Numbered from the stretch's first letter, positions 33,902-42,468 are shown. The stretch is 43,788 nt of DNA from JAYODZ01 sp965660195 (GCA_965660195.1 CBFHZM010000006.1:1-43788), one strand, 5' to 3'. Numbers and translations are program-made. The notes: generated from the letters alone by a model not told the origin.

Positions 33902-34866
33902 GCGATCATTTGCTACTTGATATGGCGGATAAATTATTCGCCGAAGCGCCTGATTGGTCGGCGGTTGCTGAGCTTGGTCTGCCGGACTTGCTGGTTCCAG
34001 AATCCGCTGGCGGTTTTGGCGGCACATGGCGGGACGCGCATGGCGTTATGCGTTTGGCCGGTTTTCATGCGCTGGACTTGCCATTGGCGGAGACGATATT
34101 GGCTGGCGCGATCTTGCAACGTCCAACCGAGGGTCGGGTCGCGATTGCCGATAATTGTGCCGGCGAAGTAAGCGGCACGAAATTTTCTGGACGTCTCGAG
34201 GCTGTTGCTGGCGGCCATCAGGCCGATCAAGTTCTGACCCAACTCAACGGTAAAATAATTTTACTCGATGGTAAGGATATTACGACCAGTGAGAAAAATA
34301 TCTTGTTGGGTGAAGAGGGGGCAACGCTCGAATTCGCGTCGGCACCTTTTGAGGAGATCGCGTGGAATGGCGATCTCTTGCAGATAGGCGCGATTATGCG
34401 CACGGCGCAAATGGCGGGCGCCTTTGATGCTGCTCTGCAGATGAGCGTTGGCTATGCCAATGATCGCGAACAGTTTGGCCGCAAGCTTGGTAAATTTCAG
34501 GCCGTGCAGCAAGAGCTTGCTGTCTTTGCGCTCGAGGCGGCAGCGGCTAATTGCGCGTCGATTGCAGCCTTTCGCGCCGTCGCGCAAGGGGATTATGGGT
34601 TCGAGGCAGCCAATGCAAAATTGCGCTGTAATATGGCCGCGGCCAAAGCGACGCGGATTGCCCATCAGGTACACGGCGCCATCGGCTTTACCAAAGAATA
34701 TGATTTACAACAATTCACCCGCCGAATCTGGGGGTGGCGTTCTTCATTTGGCAGTGAGGCGCATTGGGCGGATTACTTAGGGGACCTGCTAACGCAAGTT
34801 GGCGGCGATACGCTCTGGTCTTATATGGTCGAGCGCGACCAAGCGGCGTCAACGCCAGCGCATTAA
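33898..34866 (+). CDS. Acyl-CoA dehydrogenase-fold protein, partner subunit
   Basis: A 322-residue ACAD-fold protein, shorter than a normal ACAD (about 380), because its N-terminal and middle domains are reduced. The SEPxxGSD region is missing; in its place is KFSGRLEAVAGGHQADQV. The C-terminal helical domain is well preserved: REQFGRKLGKFQAVQQELAV and VHGAIGFTKEYDLQQFTRR. This is the profile of the beta-type subunit of heteromeric ACADs. Start and stop overlap with the upstream ACAD supports a fixed 1:1 complex. It is similar in organisation to the ACAD at 6958-8073, implying that the cluster encodes two separate heteromeric ACADs. Confidence 0.88.
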   Translation: MSDHLLLDMADKLFAEAPDWSAVAELGLPDLLVPESAGGFGGTWRDAHGVMRLAGFHALDLPLAETILAGAILQRPTEGRVAIADNCAGEVSGTKFSGRLEAVAGGHQADQVLTQLNGKIILLDGKDITTSEKNILLGEEGATLEFASAPFEEIAWNGDLLQIGAIMRTAQMAGAFDAALQMSVGYANDREQFGRKLGKFQAVQQELAVFALEAAAANCASIAAFRAVAQGDYGFEAANAKLRCNMAAAKATRIAHQVHGAIGFTKEYDLQQFTRRIWGWRSSFGSEAHWADYLGDLLTQVGGDTLWSYMVERDQAASTPAH

Positions 34867-34897
34867 GGTACGACAAAAGTAACGCTGCGTTTCGTTC

Positions 34898-36295
34898 TTA
34901 GAGGTGCAAGATCCGACCATAAGCGTCGAGCGTTGCTTCATGCATCGCTTCCGATAGGGTCGGATGTGGGAAAACCGTTTCCATGAGTTCAGCTTCAGTG
35001 GTTTCGAGCCCCATGGCAACGGCATAGCCTTGGATCAGTTCAGTTACTTCTGCGCCGATCATATGCGCGCCGAGCAACTCACCGGTCGTGGCATCAAACA
35101 CGGTTTTAACAAAGCCATCGGCCTCGCCCATAGCAAGTGCTTTACCATTAGCCTGGAACGGAAATTTACCGACCTTGACGTCAAACCCTTGCTCTTTCGC
35201 TTTCGCTTCCGTTAAGCCGATCGAAGCTATTTGCGGCTGGCAATAAGTGCAGGCTGGAATTTTCGACGCATCCATGACGTGCGGCGTTTGCCCAGCAATT
35301 TTCTCGACACAAATAATGCCCTCATGTGATGCCTTATGTGCCAACCATGGCGGCGCTGTAACATCGCCAATGGCATAAAGGCCCTTAATATTGGTGGCAC
35401 CATAACCATCGGTTTTTATGTGACCTTTTTCCAGTGTCACGCCCAAGGCTTCGAGCCCCATATTCTCGGTATTGGCTTGCACGCCGGCGGCCAAGAGGAC
35501 GCGCCCAACAGTGAGTGTCTCTCTCTTATCACCGCTGGTGAGCGTTAAATTTGCACCATCTCCAGATACGGCGCAGGCCGAAACGCTGCTTCCCAATTTG
35601 AAGTTAATGCCGCGTTTTTTGAAGCTCTTCAGCGCGTGGTCGGAAATATCTTTATCTTCTTGCGGCAAGATCCGATCGAGAATTTCGATCACTGTGACCT
35701 CGACACCGAAGCTGGCATAAAAGCTGGCAAACTCCATACCGATGGCGCCTGACCCGACAATCGCCATGGTCGCAGGTAGATCCTCAGGGATCATCGCCTC
35801 GCGCGACGTGATAATGATTTTACCGTCTGGAACCAGACCAGCTTGCTCGAGCGCGCGGGGTCGCGCACCTGTCGCGAGGAGTACATTTTTGGGTTTGTAG
35901 TAAGTGCCGTCGACATCGACGATGGGCGCAGAGGCACCGGCTTGCAGTTTGGCATAGCCTTGGATGACGGTAATCTTATTCTTTTTCATTAAGAATGCGA
36001 CGCCCTTTGAGAGCTGCTCGGCGATGCCGCGCGAGCGTTTAACGATCGCGGCAAGGTCAAAACCGGGATTAGCCGTAAGGCCGTAATCGGCAGCGTGTTG
36101 CATATGGGAATAAACTTCGGCCGAGCGCAACATAGCTTTGGTAGGAATGCAGCCCCAATTCAGGCAAACGCCGCCGAGCTCGCTTTTCTCGACAATCGCG
36201 ACATTCAAACCGAGCTGTGCGGCGCGAATGGCAGCGACATAGCCCCCCGGTCCAGAACCAATTACCATCAGGTCAAAGCGCGCGTCGTCTGCCAT
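34898..36295 (-). CDS. lpdA: Dihydrolipoyl dehydrogenase (E3)
   Basis: A 465-residue flavoprotein disulfide reductase. The N-terminal FAD motif is VIGSGPGGYVAAIRAAQLG, followed by the redox disulfide C44/C49 in GGVCLNWGCIPTK. A second Rossmann motif lies near residue 180 (AIVGSGAIGMEFASF), YAIGDVT follows near residue 310, and the C-terminal active-site HPTLSEAMHEA completes it. It reoxidises dihydrolipoamide on the E2 subunit using NAD in the cytoplasm. ATG 36295 has AAGGAGA ahead. It is divergent from the LuxR-type regulator, with the matching E1 and E2 genes beyond that gene on the plus strand, so the complete complex is encoded within 6 kb. Confidence 0.96.
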   Translation of the reverse strand: MADDARFDLMVIGSGPGGYVAAIRAAQLGLNVAIVEKSELGGVCLNWGCIPTKAMLRSAEVYSHMQHAADYGLTANPGFDLAAIVKRSRGIAEQLSKGVAFLMKKNKITVIQGYAKLQAGASAPIVDVDGTYYKPKNVLLATGARPRALEQAGLVPDGKIIITSREAMIPEDLPATMAIVGSGAIGMEFASFYASFGVEVTVIEILDRILPQEDKDISDHALKSFKKRGINFKLGSSVSACAVSGDGANLTLTSGDKRETLTVGRVLLAAGVQANTENMGLEALGVTLEKGHIKTDGYGATNIKGLYAIGDVTAPPWLAHKASHEGIICVEKIAGQTPHVMDASKIPACTYCQPQIASIGLTEAKAKEQGFDVKVGKFPFQANGKALAMGEADGFVKTVFDATTGELLGAHMIGAEVTELIQGYAVAMGLETTEAELMETVFPHPTLSEAMHEATLDAYGRILHL

Positions 36296-36366
36296 GCGAA
36301 ATCTCCTTTAGCGAAACTATAGCGCACTTAAGCCTTTTTTTTATAGAAAAGCATCCTGTGAATTGA

Positions 36367-36381
36367 TTGAGGTTATCTCAA
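36367..36381. promoter_or_regulatory. Inverted repeat between lpdA and LuxR-type gene
   Basis: TTGAG and CTCAA form a 5-bp inverted repeat around a 5-base spacer in the 185-base divergent region, 72 bases before the lpdA start and 100 bases before the regulator start. A site for the adjacent regulator is possible. Confidence 0.28.
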
Positions 36382-36480
36382 GATTAAATCTGCGGCGGTG
36401 AAGGTGTTATTTAGCGGGGGAATGCGCTTGAGTGCATGCCGCCAATGGGTTACAGACATATGACTGTGAAGGGCGAAATA

Positions 36481-37257
36481 ATGTCTTACTATACGCCACT
36501 GAGTGATGATTTAAAACGCATCAGAATTGGGTCCGGTCGAGGTATTCGCGCGGCGGCCGAGGCATATCGCGATATTGTGATGAATTTATGCGAAATGCGC
36601 GTGGCCGCGTCGCATAATATTGCGACCAATGTGCCGATGATGGACGAGCAAGGGCAAAAACTGGCTCAATCGGTTTTTGGCTGGAGCGAGAAGGCGACCT
36701 GGAACTCGCCAAACATCGCGCTGGAGTCACCGATCGGCGTCATGGTGCGCTATAGCGGTGAGCCTTTTTGGGTCAATAAAAACGGCATGCATGCGCAATT
36801 TTCCAATAGTTTTACGCGCTCATTTGATGTTACGCGGTTTGAACAAAGGGCGCGTACCAAAGCGGCCTTGGTTGTGCCCGTGCATATGCCTTTTAGTGTC
36901 ATCGGGGCGGTCAGCTATACGCCGGTCGACGATAAACAGACGGATTTATCCTTCGAATATGCCGAATATGGAGACATTCTCGGCATTTTTGCGCGGGCCT
37001 TTGTCCGTAGCTACGTGCTGAACCAGCCCGCTAGCCAACTCGTGCCGAATGAACCTAAGCTGACCCGTCGTGAGGTTCAGTGCCTAAGGTGGGCGGCGAT
37101 GGGCAAGACTGATGTCGAAATCGGGATGATCATTGGTCGCAGCCAAGCAACGGTGCGCTTTCATGTCCGGAATGCAGGCGTTAAATTAGACGCGGTCAAC
37201 CGCTCGCAAGCGGTTTTTAAAGCCACGCAACTTGGTTATATTACTAGAGATATCTAG
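36481..37257 (+). CDS. LuxR-type transcriptional regulator (solo), paralogue of 8204-8974
   Basis: A 258-residue regulator. In-frame ATGs exist at 36436 and 36460, but AAGGG precedes the ATG at 36481 and the resulting N-terminus aligns with the paralogue. The C-terminal helix-turn-helix LTRREVQCLRWAAMGKTD and IIGRSQATVRFHVRNAGVKL is nearly the same as in the 8204 gene. The sensor domain shares SHNIATN / CHNIALN, GEPFWVNKNG and VVPVHMPF...IGAVSY. No autoinducer synthase gene is present. It stands between lpdA and the E1/E2 operon, which starts 110 bases downstream; it probably regulates them in place of the sigma-54 activator AcoR, often found next to acetoin genes. Confidence 0.88.
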   Translation: MSYYTPLSDDLKRIRIGSGRGIRAAAEAYRDIVMNLCEMRVAASHNIATNVPMMDEQGQKLAQSVFGWSEKATWNSPNIALESPIGVMVRYSGEPFWVNKNGMHAQFSNSFTRSFDVTRFEQRARTKAALVVPVHMPFSVIGAVSYTPVDDKQTDLSFEYAEYGDILGIFARAFVRSYVLNQPASQLVPNEPKLTRREVQCLRWAAMGKTDVEIGMIIGRSQATVRFHVRNAGVKLDAVNRSQAVFKATQLGYITRDI

Positions 37258-37279
37258 GCAATTGAGCGCGTTTTTGCTT

Positions 37280-37294
37280 ACCTAATCATTTGGT
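37280..37294. promoter_or_regulatory. Imperfect palindrome upstream of E1-alpha gene
   Basis: ACCTAAT and ATTTGGT are inverted copies with one mismatch around a central C, 74 bases before the E1-alpha start and just after the regulator gene. It begins with the ACCTA word also found in the palindrome at 32712. Confidence 0.33.
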
Positions 37295-37312
37295 GAGTTA
37301 CGATTTTTTCGG

Positions 37313-37324
37313 CTGTAGTTACAG
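37313..37324. promoter_or_regulatory. Second inverted repeat upstream of E1-alpha gene
   Basis: CTGTA and TACAG form a perfect 5-bp inverted repeat around GT, 44 bases before the start. It may overlap the promoter. No sigma-54 type -24/-12 element was found by eye in this spacer. Confidence 0.28.
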
Positions 37325-37367
37325 TCGCAGTTCATGACTTTTCTAGCCATGCCGTGGGGAGACCTTT

Positions 37368-38342
37368 ATGCAAATTAGTAAAGATACACTGCAACAAGCC
37401 TATCGTCAGATGTGCACGATACGCATGTTTGAAGAACATTTACATGATGAAATCATGACCGGGGAAATCGCAGGGTTTACCCATTTATACGCCGGCCAAG
37501 AAGCCGTTGCGACCGGCGTCTGTATGCATTTGAATAATGAAGATACAATCGCCTCAACGCACCGTGGCCATGGTCACTGTATCGCCAAAGGTTGCGACGT
37601 GACCGGCATGATGAAAGAAATCTATGGTCGCGCCGATGGCTTGTGCAAAGGCAAAGGCGGCTCGATGCATATTGCCGATATGGAAAAAGGTATGTTGGGC
37701 GCCAATGGTATTGTTGGTGGCGGGCCTCCGATCGTTGTTGGGGCCGCCTTAGCCGCCAAGCTGGATGGCAGAGGGCGTGTCTCGATTGCATTTTCGGGCG
37801 ATGGGGCGTGTAACCAAGGGACAACTTTTGAAGCTATGAATATGGCCGTTGTTACCAAAGCGCCAGCGATTTTCGTTTTTGAAAATAACCATTATTCAGA
37901 ACATACCGGCTATAAGTACGCTGTCGGGACGAAAAAGGATATTGCCAGCCGCGCTGAAGCGTTTGGCATGAAAGTCTGGCGCGGCGATGGCTGTGACTTT
38001 TTCAGTGTATATGAGACCATGGCCGAGTTGCTCGATTATGTCCGTTCGGGCAAAGGACCAGCTGCGGTTGAGTTTGATACTGAGCGCTTCTTTGGCCACT
38101 TTGAAGGCGATCCACAAAACTATCGTGCCGAGGGCGAAGTGAAACGCCTGCGTGAAGAACGCGATGCGTTGAAAAACTTCCGCCAGGCCGTTACCAAAGC
38201 CAAGAAAATGACGAATAAAGATCTTGATGCGATTGAACAAGAGGTTACCAGTCTGATCGAGCAAGCTGTTGAGGCGTCGCGTAATGCGCCGCGGCCCAAG
38301 GCTGAAGATGTGTTAACCGATGTTTACATTAATTACCTATAG
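37368..38342 (+). CDS. Thiamine-diphosphate-dependent dehydrogenase E1, alpha subunit (acetoin dehydrogenase-like)
   Basis: A 324-residue E1-alpha subunit starting after GGGGAG. The thiamine-diphosphate motif runs from GDG at 144-146 to NN at 173-174 (FSGDGACNQGT ... FENNHYSEH). Other family features are FTHLYAGQEAVATG near residue 37, STHRGHGHCIAKG near residue 63 and KGKGGSMHIAD near residue 95. These match acetoin dehydrogenase (AcoA) and pyruvate dehydrogenase E1-alpha; the compact length and gene order alpha-beta-E2 with separate lpd favour the acetoin-type. It would cleave an acetoin, vicinal diketone or 2-oxoacid, passing the acyl group to E2. It is the first gene of an operon of four. 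Confidence 0.92.
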   Translation: MQISKDTLQQAYRQMCTIRMFEEHLHDEIMTGEIAGFTHLYAGQEAVATGVCMHLNNEDTIASTHRGHGHCIAKGCDVTGMMKEIYGRADGLCKGKGGSMHIADMEKGMLGANGIVGGGPPIVVGAALAAKLDGRGRVSIAFSGDGACNQGTTFEAMNMAVVTKAPAIFVFENNHYSEHTGYKYAVGTKKDIASRAEAFGMKVWRGDGCDFFSVYETMAELLDYVRSGKGPAAVEFDTERFFGHFEGDPQNYRAEGEVKRLREERDALKNFRQAVTKAKKMTNKDLDAIEQEVTSLIEQAVEASRNAPRPKAEDVLTDVYINYL

Positions 38343-38351
38343 GGGACGATC

Positions 38352-39362
38352 ATGGCTGTAATGCTACTTCGCGAGGCGATTTTACAAACGATTTTGGCCG
38401 AAATGGAGCGCGACGCTAATGTTGTTGTCCTGGGGGAAGATCTCGTCGGCGGTATGGGAACTGCTGGTGGCCCTGAGGCCATTGGCGGGATCTGGGGCAC
38501 TTCGGCGGGCTTGTGGGAAAAGTTTGGCTCGGATCGCGTCATCGATACCCCAATTTCGGAAAGCGCGATTGTTGGCGCTGCCGGTGGTTTGGCCCTTGCG
38601 GGCAAGCGCCCTGTTGCTGAGATCATGTTCGCTGACTTTTTGGGCGTCTGTATGGACCAATTGTGGAACCAGATGGCTAAATTCCGGTACATGTTTGGTG
38701 GCAAGACCATTTGCCCTGCGGTTGTTCGGATGCCGTATGGTGCCGGTCTAAACGCGGCGGCGCAGCATAGCCAAGCACCCTTGGGTATCGTAACATCCAT
38801 GCCGGGCATTAAGGTTGCGGTACCAGCCACACCGGCTTGCGCGAAAGGTCTTTTGACAACCGCCATTCGTGATGATGACCCGGTCGTGTTTTTCGAGCAC
38901 AAGGCACTTTATGCTGAAAAAGGCGAGGTCCCCGACGGAGATTATGCCATCCCATTCGGCCACGCTCGTTTGGCGCGGGCAGGAGAGGATGTCACCATCG
39001 TCGCCGCTGGCCTGATGGTTAAGTTCTCAGAAAAAGCCGCAGATTCGCTTGCTGGCGAAGGCATCGGATGTGACGTGATTGACTTGCGGACGACCAGTCC
39101 GATCGATGAAGAATCGATTTTAGACTCGGTTGAAAATACAGGCCGTCTCGTCGTTGTTGACGAGGCACCGCCGCGCTGTAGTCTGGCTACAGACATCGTG
39201 TCTATGGTCATGAGTAAGGCCTATGCAAGCCTGAAAGCTCCGCCGGAAATCGTTTCGGCGCCGCACACACCAGTGCCGTTTGCGCGAGAGTTGGAGCGGG
39301 CTTATTTGCCGTCACCCGACAAAATCGCAGATGCGGTGAAGAAGGTCTTGGCCTGGAAATAA
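38352..39362 (+). CDS. Thiamine-diphosphate-dependent dehydrogenase E1, beta subunit
   Basis: A 336-residue E1-beta subunit. Conserved elements include VVVLGEDLVGGMGTAGG near residue 25, RVIDTPISESAIVGAAGGLA near residue 62, MFADFLGVCMDQLWNQMAK near residue 92 and the C-terminal transketolase domain with RLVVVDEAPPRCS near residue 265. The beta subunit supplies the glutamate that activates thiamine diphosphate (in the ISES segment) and pairs with the upstream alpha subunit. The ATG follows AGGGGAC, 9 bases after the alpha stop. The length is normal for the family. It resembles AcoB and PdhB alike, so the substrate remains undetermined. Confidence 0.92.
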   Translation: MAVMLLREAILQTILAEMERDANVVVLGEDLVGGMGTAGGPEAIGGIWGTSAGLWEKFGSDRVIDTPISESAIVGAAGGLALAGKRPVAEIMFADFLGVCMDQLWNQMAKFRYMFGGKTICPAVVRMPYGAGLNAAAQHSQAPLGIVTSMPGIKVAVPATPACAKGLLTTAIRDDDPVVFFEHKALYAEKGEVPDGDYAIPFGHARLARAGEDVTIVAAGLMVKFSEKAADSLAGEGIGCDVIDLRTTSPIDEESILDSVENTGRLVVVDEAPPRCSLATDIVSMVMSKAYASLKAPPEIVSAPHTPVPFARELERAYLPSPDKIADAVKKVLAWK

Positions 39363-39374
39363 CGGAGAGATTCG

Positions 39375-40832
39375 ATGAGCAAAATCCGGGCTTTTACGAT
39401 GCCCAAATGGGGCATCGAGATGCAAGAGGGGCGACTGGCTGAATGGCTTGTCAATGAAGGCGACACTTTCGAACAAGGTGATCTCCTGGCTCTGATTGAA
39501 ACCGATAAAATATCAAACGAGGTCGAGGCGGAATTTGATAGCGTTCTGCGTTTGGTTACCTGCGAGACGGGGGAAACCTATCCCGTAGGTGCTTTGCTCG
39601 CTGTTTTCGCCGATGCATCGGTGAGCGATGCAGACGTGAAGGCTTTTGCCGATAGTTTTGTTGCCGCCGATACGTCAACTGCGGTTGGCGAGGGGTCTGG
39701 AACGGCTAAAAAGCCTGAGCCAGTTGCGGCGCCAGCACCAGTTGCGCCCGCAGCGGCGCCTGCTGAACTTGATGCAGAACGCGCTCCACCACCACCCTCA
39801 GATAATCTAAATATCAGCCCGAAAGCGCGAGAATTTTCCATTGCCAATCGGGTCGACACGACACAGGTGACCGGTACGGGTCGCGGCGGTCGGATCACCT
39901 ATCAAGATGTTTATCAAGCCAATCGTCCTGCGGCCAATCCGGTTTTACGGGGCGCGCTTGAGACCCCATCGCGAGAAGAGGGGGTTTTTGCATCGCCACT
40001 AGCGAAGCGGATTGCTTTGCAAAATGGTATTGATCTGGCGGGTGTAACAGGAACAGGCGCGCGTGGCCGGATCAGCAAGGCTGACGTGCTGGCGCTATTG
40101 AAGCCTGCAACCCAAGCGGCTGCCGTTGTCGATCTTTCGAATGTCGATAATACGCCGACGATCGTGGAAATGGATCGGGTGCGTAAAGTTATCGCGAAAC
40201 GTCTAACGCAGTCGAAAAGCTCTGTACCGCATTTCTATTTGCGCAACAGTATTTCGGTCGATGCCCTGCTGGAGTTCCGCAAAACAGCGAATTTGGTGCT
40301 TGGCGTTAAAGCGTCGATCAATGATTATTTGATTAAAGCAATTGCTGTCGCCTTAATGCGTCACCCCGATATCAATATTCAAGTGCATGATGATCATATC
40401 CATTATTTCCCGCACGCCGATATTGGTGTTGCCATGGCGTCGGAGAATGGGCTGATGTCGCCAGTTGTTCGTAATGTCGACCTGATGCGTGTTGATGATA
40501 TCGCGCATCATACGAAAGCCCTGCTCGAGAAATGCAACTCGGGCAAGCTCGCCTATCAAGATCTTGAGGGTGGGACGATTACGATATCAAATCTTGGTAT
40601 GATGGGAATTGATAATTTCGATGCCATTATCACGCCGCCGCAAGGCTCTATCATTGCGATTGGTGGCGTCCGTCGCGTCGTGGTCGAGGGCGAGAATGGT
40701 GAGGCTTATTTTGAAAGCCAGATCGCGATCTCGATGTCGTGCGACCACCGTGCCATCGATGGTGCCGCGGGTGCTAAGTTTATGGCTTCATTGCGTGAAA
40801 TTATCGAGGCGCCCGAGCAACTTTTTGCTTAA
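39375..40832 (+). CDS. Dihydrolipoamide acyltransferase (E2) with two subunit-binding domains
   Basis: A 485-residue E2. The N-terminal lipoyl domain (about 1-80) has the modified Lys45 in IETDKIS. After an Ala/Pro-rich linker come two peripheral-subunit-binding domains in tandem: residues 147-183 (ISPKAREFSIANRVD ... GTGRGGRITYQDV) and 205-243 (ASPLAKRIALQNGID ... GTGARGRISKADV). The catalytic acyltransferase domain starts near 260 and carries DHRAIDGAAGAKF near the C-terminus. Most bacterial E2 proteins have one binding domain, so this doubling is unusual and might alter E1/E3 stoichiometry. The start follows GGAGAG, 12 bases after E1-beta. It takes the acyl group from E1 and transfers it to CoA. 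Confidence 0.93.
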   Translation: MSKIRAFTMPKWGIEMQEGRLAEWLVNEGDTFEQGDLLALIETDKISNEVEAEFDSVLRLVTCETGETYPVGALLAVFADASVSDADVKAFADSFVAADTSTAVGEGSGTAKKPEPVAAPAPVAPAAAPAELDAERAPPPPSDNLNISPKAREFSIANRVDTTQVTGTGRGGRITYQDVYQANRPAANPVLRGALETPSREEGVFASPLAKRIALQNGIDLAGVTGTGARGRISKADVLALLKPATQAAAVVDLSNVDNTPTIVEMDRVRKVIAKRLTQSKSSVPHFYLRNSISVDALLEFRKTANLVLGVKASINDYLIKAIAVALMRHPDINIQVHDDHIHYFPHADIGVAMASENGLMSPVVRNVDLMRVDDIAHHTKALLEKCNSGKLAYQDLEGGTITISNLGMMGIDNFDAIITPPQGSIIAIGGVRRVVVEGENGEAYFESQIAISMSCDHRAIDGAAGAKFMASLREIIEAPEQLFA

Positions 40833-40834
40833 CC

Positions 40835-41269
40835 ATGCGCCGCTATGACGACCTTGAAATCGGCGAGCGTCAGGCTTCACGCCTGATGCGCGTCGATCGG
40901 TCGGACATGATTGCTTTTGCTAAAACCTATGACCCGCAATGGTTTCACGCCGATGAGACGGCGGCAAAAGAATCCATTTTTGGCGAAGTGACAGCGAGTG
41001 GCATTTATGGACTGGCCTTGTGGCGCCGCTTAGATCACGAGATATGCGGTGACATCGATTTCATCTGCGGTGTTGCCTGGCAAAATGTTCAATGGTTCAA
41101 AGCTTTGAAAGCCGACATGCAGATCCGCGCCACGAGTGAGCTGATCAGCAAGCGCGCTTCGAGCTCTGATCCCACGCGTGGAATTGTTACCTTCATCAGC
41201 GGCATCGAAGACGATCAAGGCGATCCGTTAATCCGCTTCGAGAATATTACCCTTGTGAAACGGGCTTAA
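40835..41269 (+). CDS. MaoC-like (R)-specific hydratase/dehydratase
   Basis: A 144-residue single-hotdog protein of the MaoC group. The helix-strand motif FAKTYDPQWFHADETAAKES near residue 26 carries the Asp/His pair of the active site in the variant form DPQWFH; FGEVTASGIYGLALWRR follows. It probably hydrates an enoyl-CoA or trims the product of the dehydrogenase complex. The ATG is 2 bases after the E2 stop, with no separate promoter, so it belongs to the E1/E2 operon. The last 4 bases overlap the convergent CoA-transferase gene. Confidence 0.82.
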   Translation: MRRYDDLEIGERQASRLMRVDRSDMIAFAKTYDPQWFHADETAAKESIFGEVTASGIYGLALWRRLDHEICGDIDFICGVAWQNVQWFKALKADMQIRATSELISKRASSSDPTRGIVTFISGIEDDQGDPLIRFENITLVKRA

Positions 41270-42468
41270 ATAACCCCGCGCGATTGCAAATCTAGCAGCG
41301 AAGCGGCGTCGAGGCCAATCTCAGCATAGATATCTTGATTATGTGCCCCCAGGGCAGGCGGGGCCGTCGGCGCCGTAATCGCCATATCGGAAAAGCTGAT
41401 TGGCAAGCCGATCACGGGCGCATGTTGGCCTGTTTGGTTGGTAACTGGCACATCGGTAAATAAACCCATGGCGTGGGCTTGCGGGTTGTCGAGAGCCTGC
41501 TGTATTGACAGGACGGCGCCAGCTGGAACACCGCCGCTTTCTAGCGCTTCGAGAGCCTCGGCGGTTGTTTTCGTAGCGCACCACGTGGCCATGATCTCGC
41601 AAAGAGTATCGCGCTCATCGCCGCGCATTTGGTCAGACTGAAACCGCGGATCGGAGGCCAGTTCGGGTCGGCCGACCATCTCAGCCCAGCGCTTGAAGAG
41701 ATTATTGCCAACTGTGTGCACTAAGACATGGCCATCGCTGGTTGCAAAGACATCTGAGGGCGCAGAGGTTTGCACGCGGTTTCCCGTCCCCACCCGATTG
41801 ATCTGCGTCACCGATTGTTCAATCAAATGGGCGTTCATAACCGCCAGTGCGGATCCCAAAAGTGACGCCTGAATATGTTGCCCACGGCCGGTCCTTTGTC
41901 GCTCCATCAAAGCGGCCAGAGTGGCAAAAGCCGATAAACAGGCAGTGCTGTAATCAACATATGGGGCGCCCGCCTTTACGGGCTGCGCTGGCGTACCGGT
42001 GAGGTACATGGCGCCGGACATGGCTTGGCCAACGCCATCAAAGCCCCCCTTATTGCTATCTGGCCCGGTGTGACCAAAGCCGGTTTGCGTTACCAAGATT
42101 ATTTCGGGGTGTTTCGCTGCGAGGGTCTCCCAATCAAGGCCAATTTTTTGCAATGCGCGTGGTGGTAAATTAGCGACGATAACATCGGCTGTGGCGACGA
42201 GCTTCGCAAGAATCTCGAGGCCCTCGGCCTGCCCAAAATTGAGTGTGACCGATTTTTTTCCATATGCCGTTTGATAAAATAATCCACCTTCCATCGGTGT
42301 GCCGTCATCATGGAATGCCAGCGGCGAGATGAAACGATCTTCCCCGCCCTCAGGCCGCTCTATCCGGATTACTTCCGCCCCTAGGCTATGCAAAAGCGAT
42401 GCGCAATAAGGGCCGGCGACATAGCGTCCGATGTCGAGAACACGAATATTGTTGAGTACGGGCGACAT
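41266..42468 (-). CDS. Family III CoA-transferase (CaiB/BaiF)
   Basis: A 400-residue protein of the CaiB/BaiF class, which moves CoA between carboxylic acids through aspartyl-anhydride intermediates. Characteristic pieces are IRVLDIGRYVAGPYCASLLH at the N-terminus, GAEVIRIERPEGGED near residue 30, the region YQTAYGKKSVTLNFGQAEG near residue 65 and the catalytic-Asp segment GAPYVDYSTACLSAFATLAA near residue 167. ATG 42468 follows GAGGAGAA. Known relatives include bile-acid CoA-transferases and formyl-CoA transferase. It provides a way to load or recycle CoA without ATP, complementing the two ligases. It is divergent from the HMGS-like gene. Confidence 0.93.
   Translation of the reverse strand: MSPVLNNIRVLDIGRYVAGPYCASLLHSLGAEVIRIERPEGGEDRFISPLAFHDDGTPMEGGLFYQTAYGKKSVTLNFGQAEGLEILAKLVATADVIVANLPPRALQKIGLDWETLAAKHPEIILVTQTGFGHTGPDSNKGGFDGVGQAMSGAMYLTGTPAQPVKAGAPYVDYSTACLSAFATLAALMERQRTGRGQHIQASLLGSALAVMNAHLIEQSVTQINRVGTGNRVQTSAPSDVFATSDGHVLVHTVGNNLFKRWAEMVGRPELASDPRFQSDQMRGDERDTLCEIMATWCATKTTAEALEALESGGVPAGAVLSIQQALDNPQAHAMGLFTDVPVTNQTGQHAPVIGLPISFSDMAITAPTAPPALGAHNQDIYAEIGLDAASLLDLQSRGVI

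Noticed and set aside
37258..37367. Sigma-54 promoter ahead of the E1/E2 operon, as in some acetoin operons
   Set aside because: No GG-N10-GC element of the -24/-12 type was found in the spacer.
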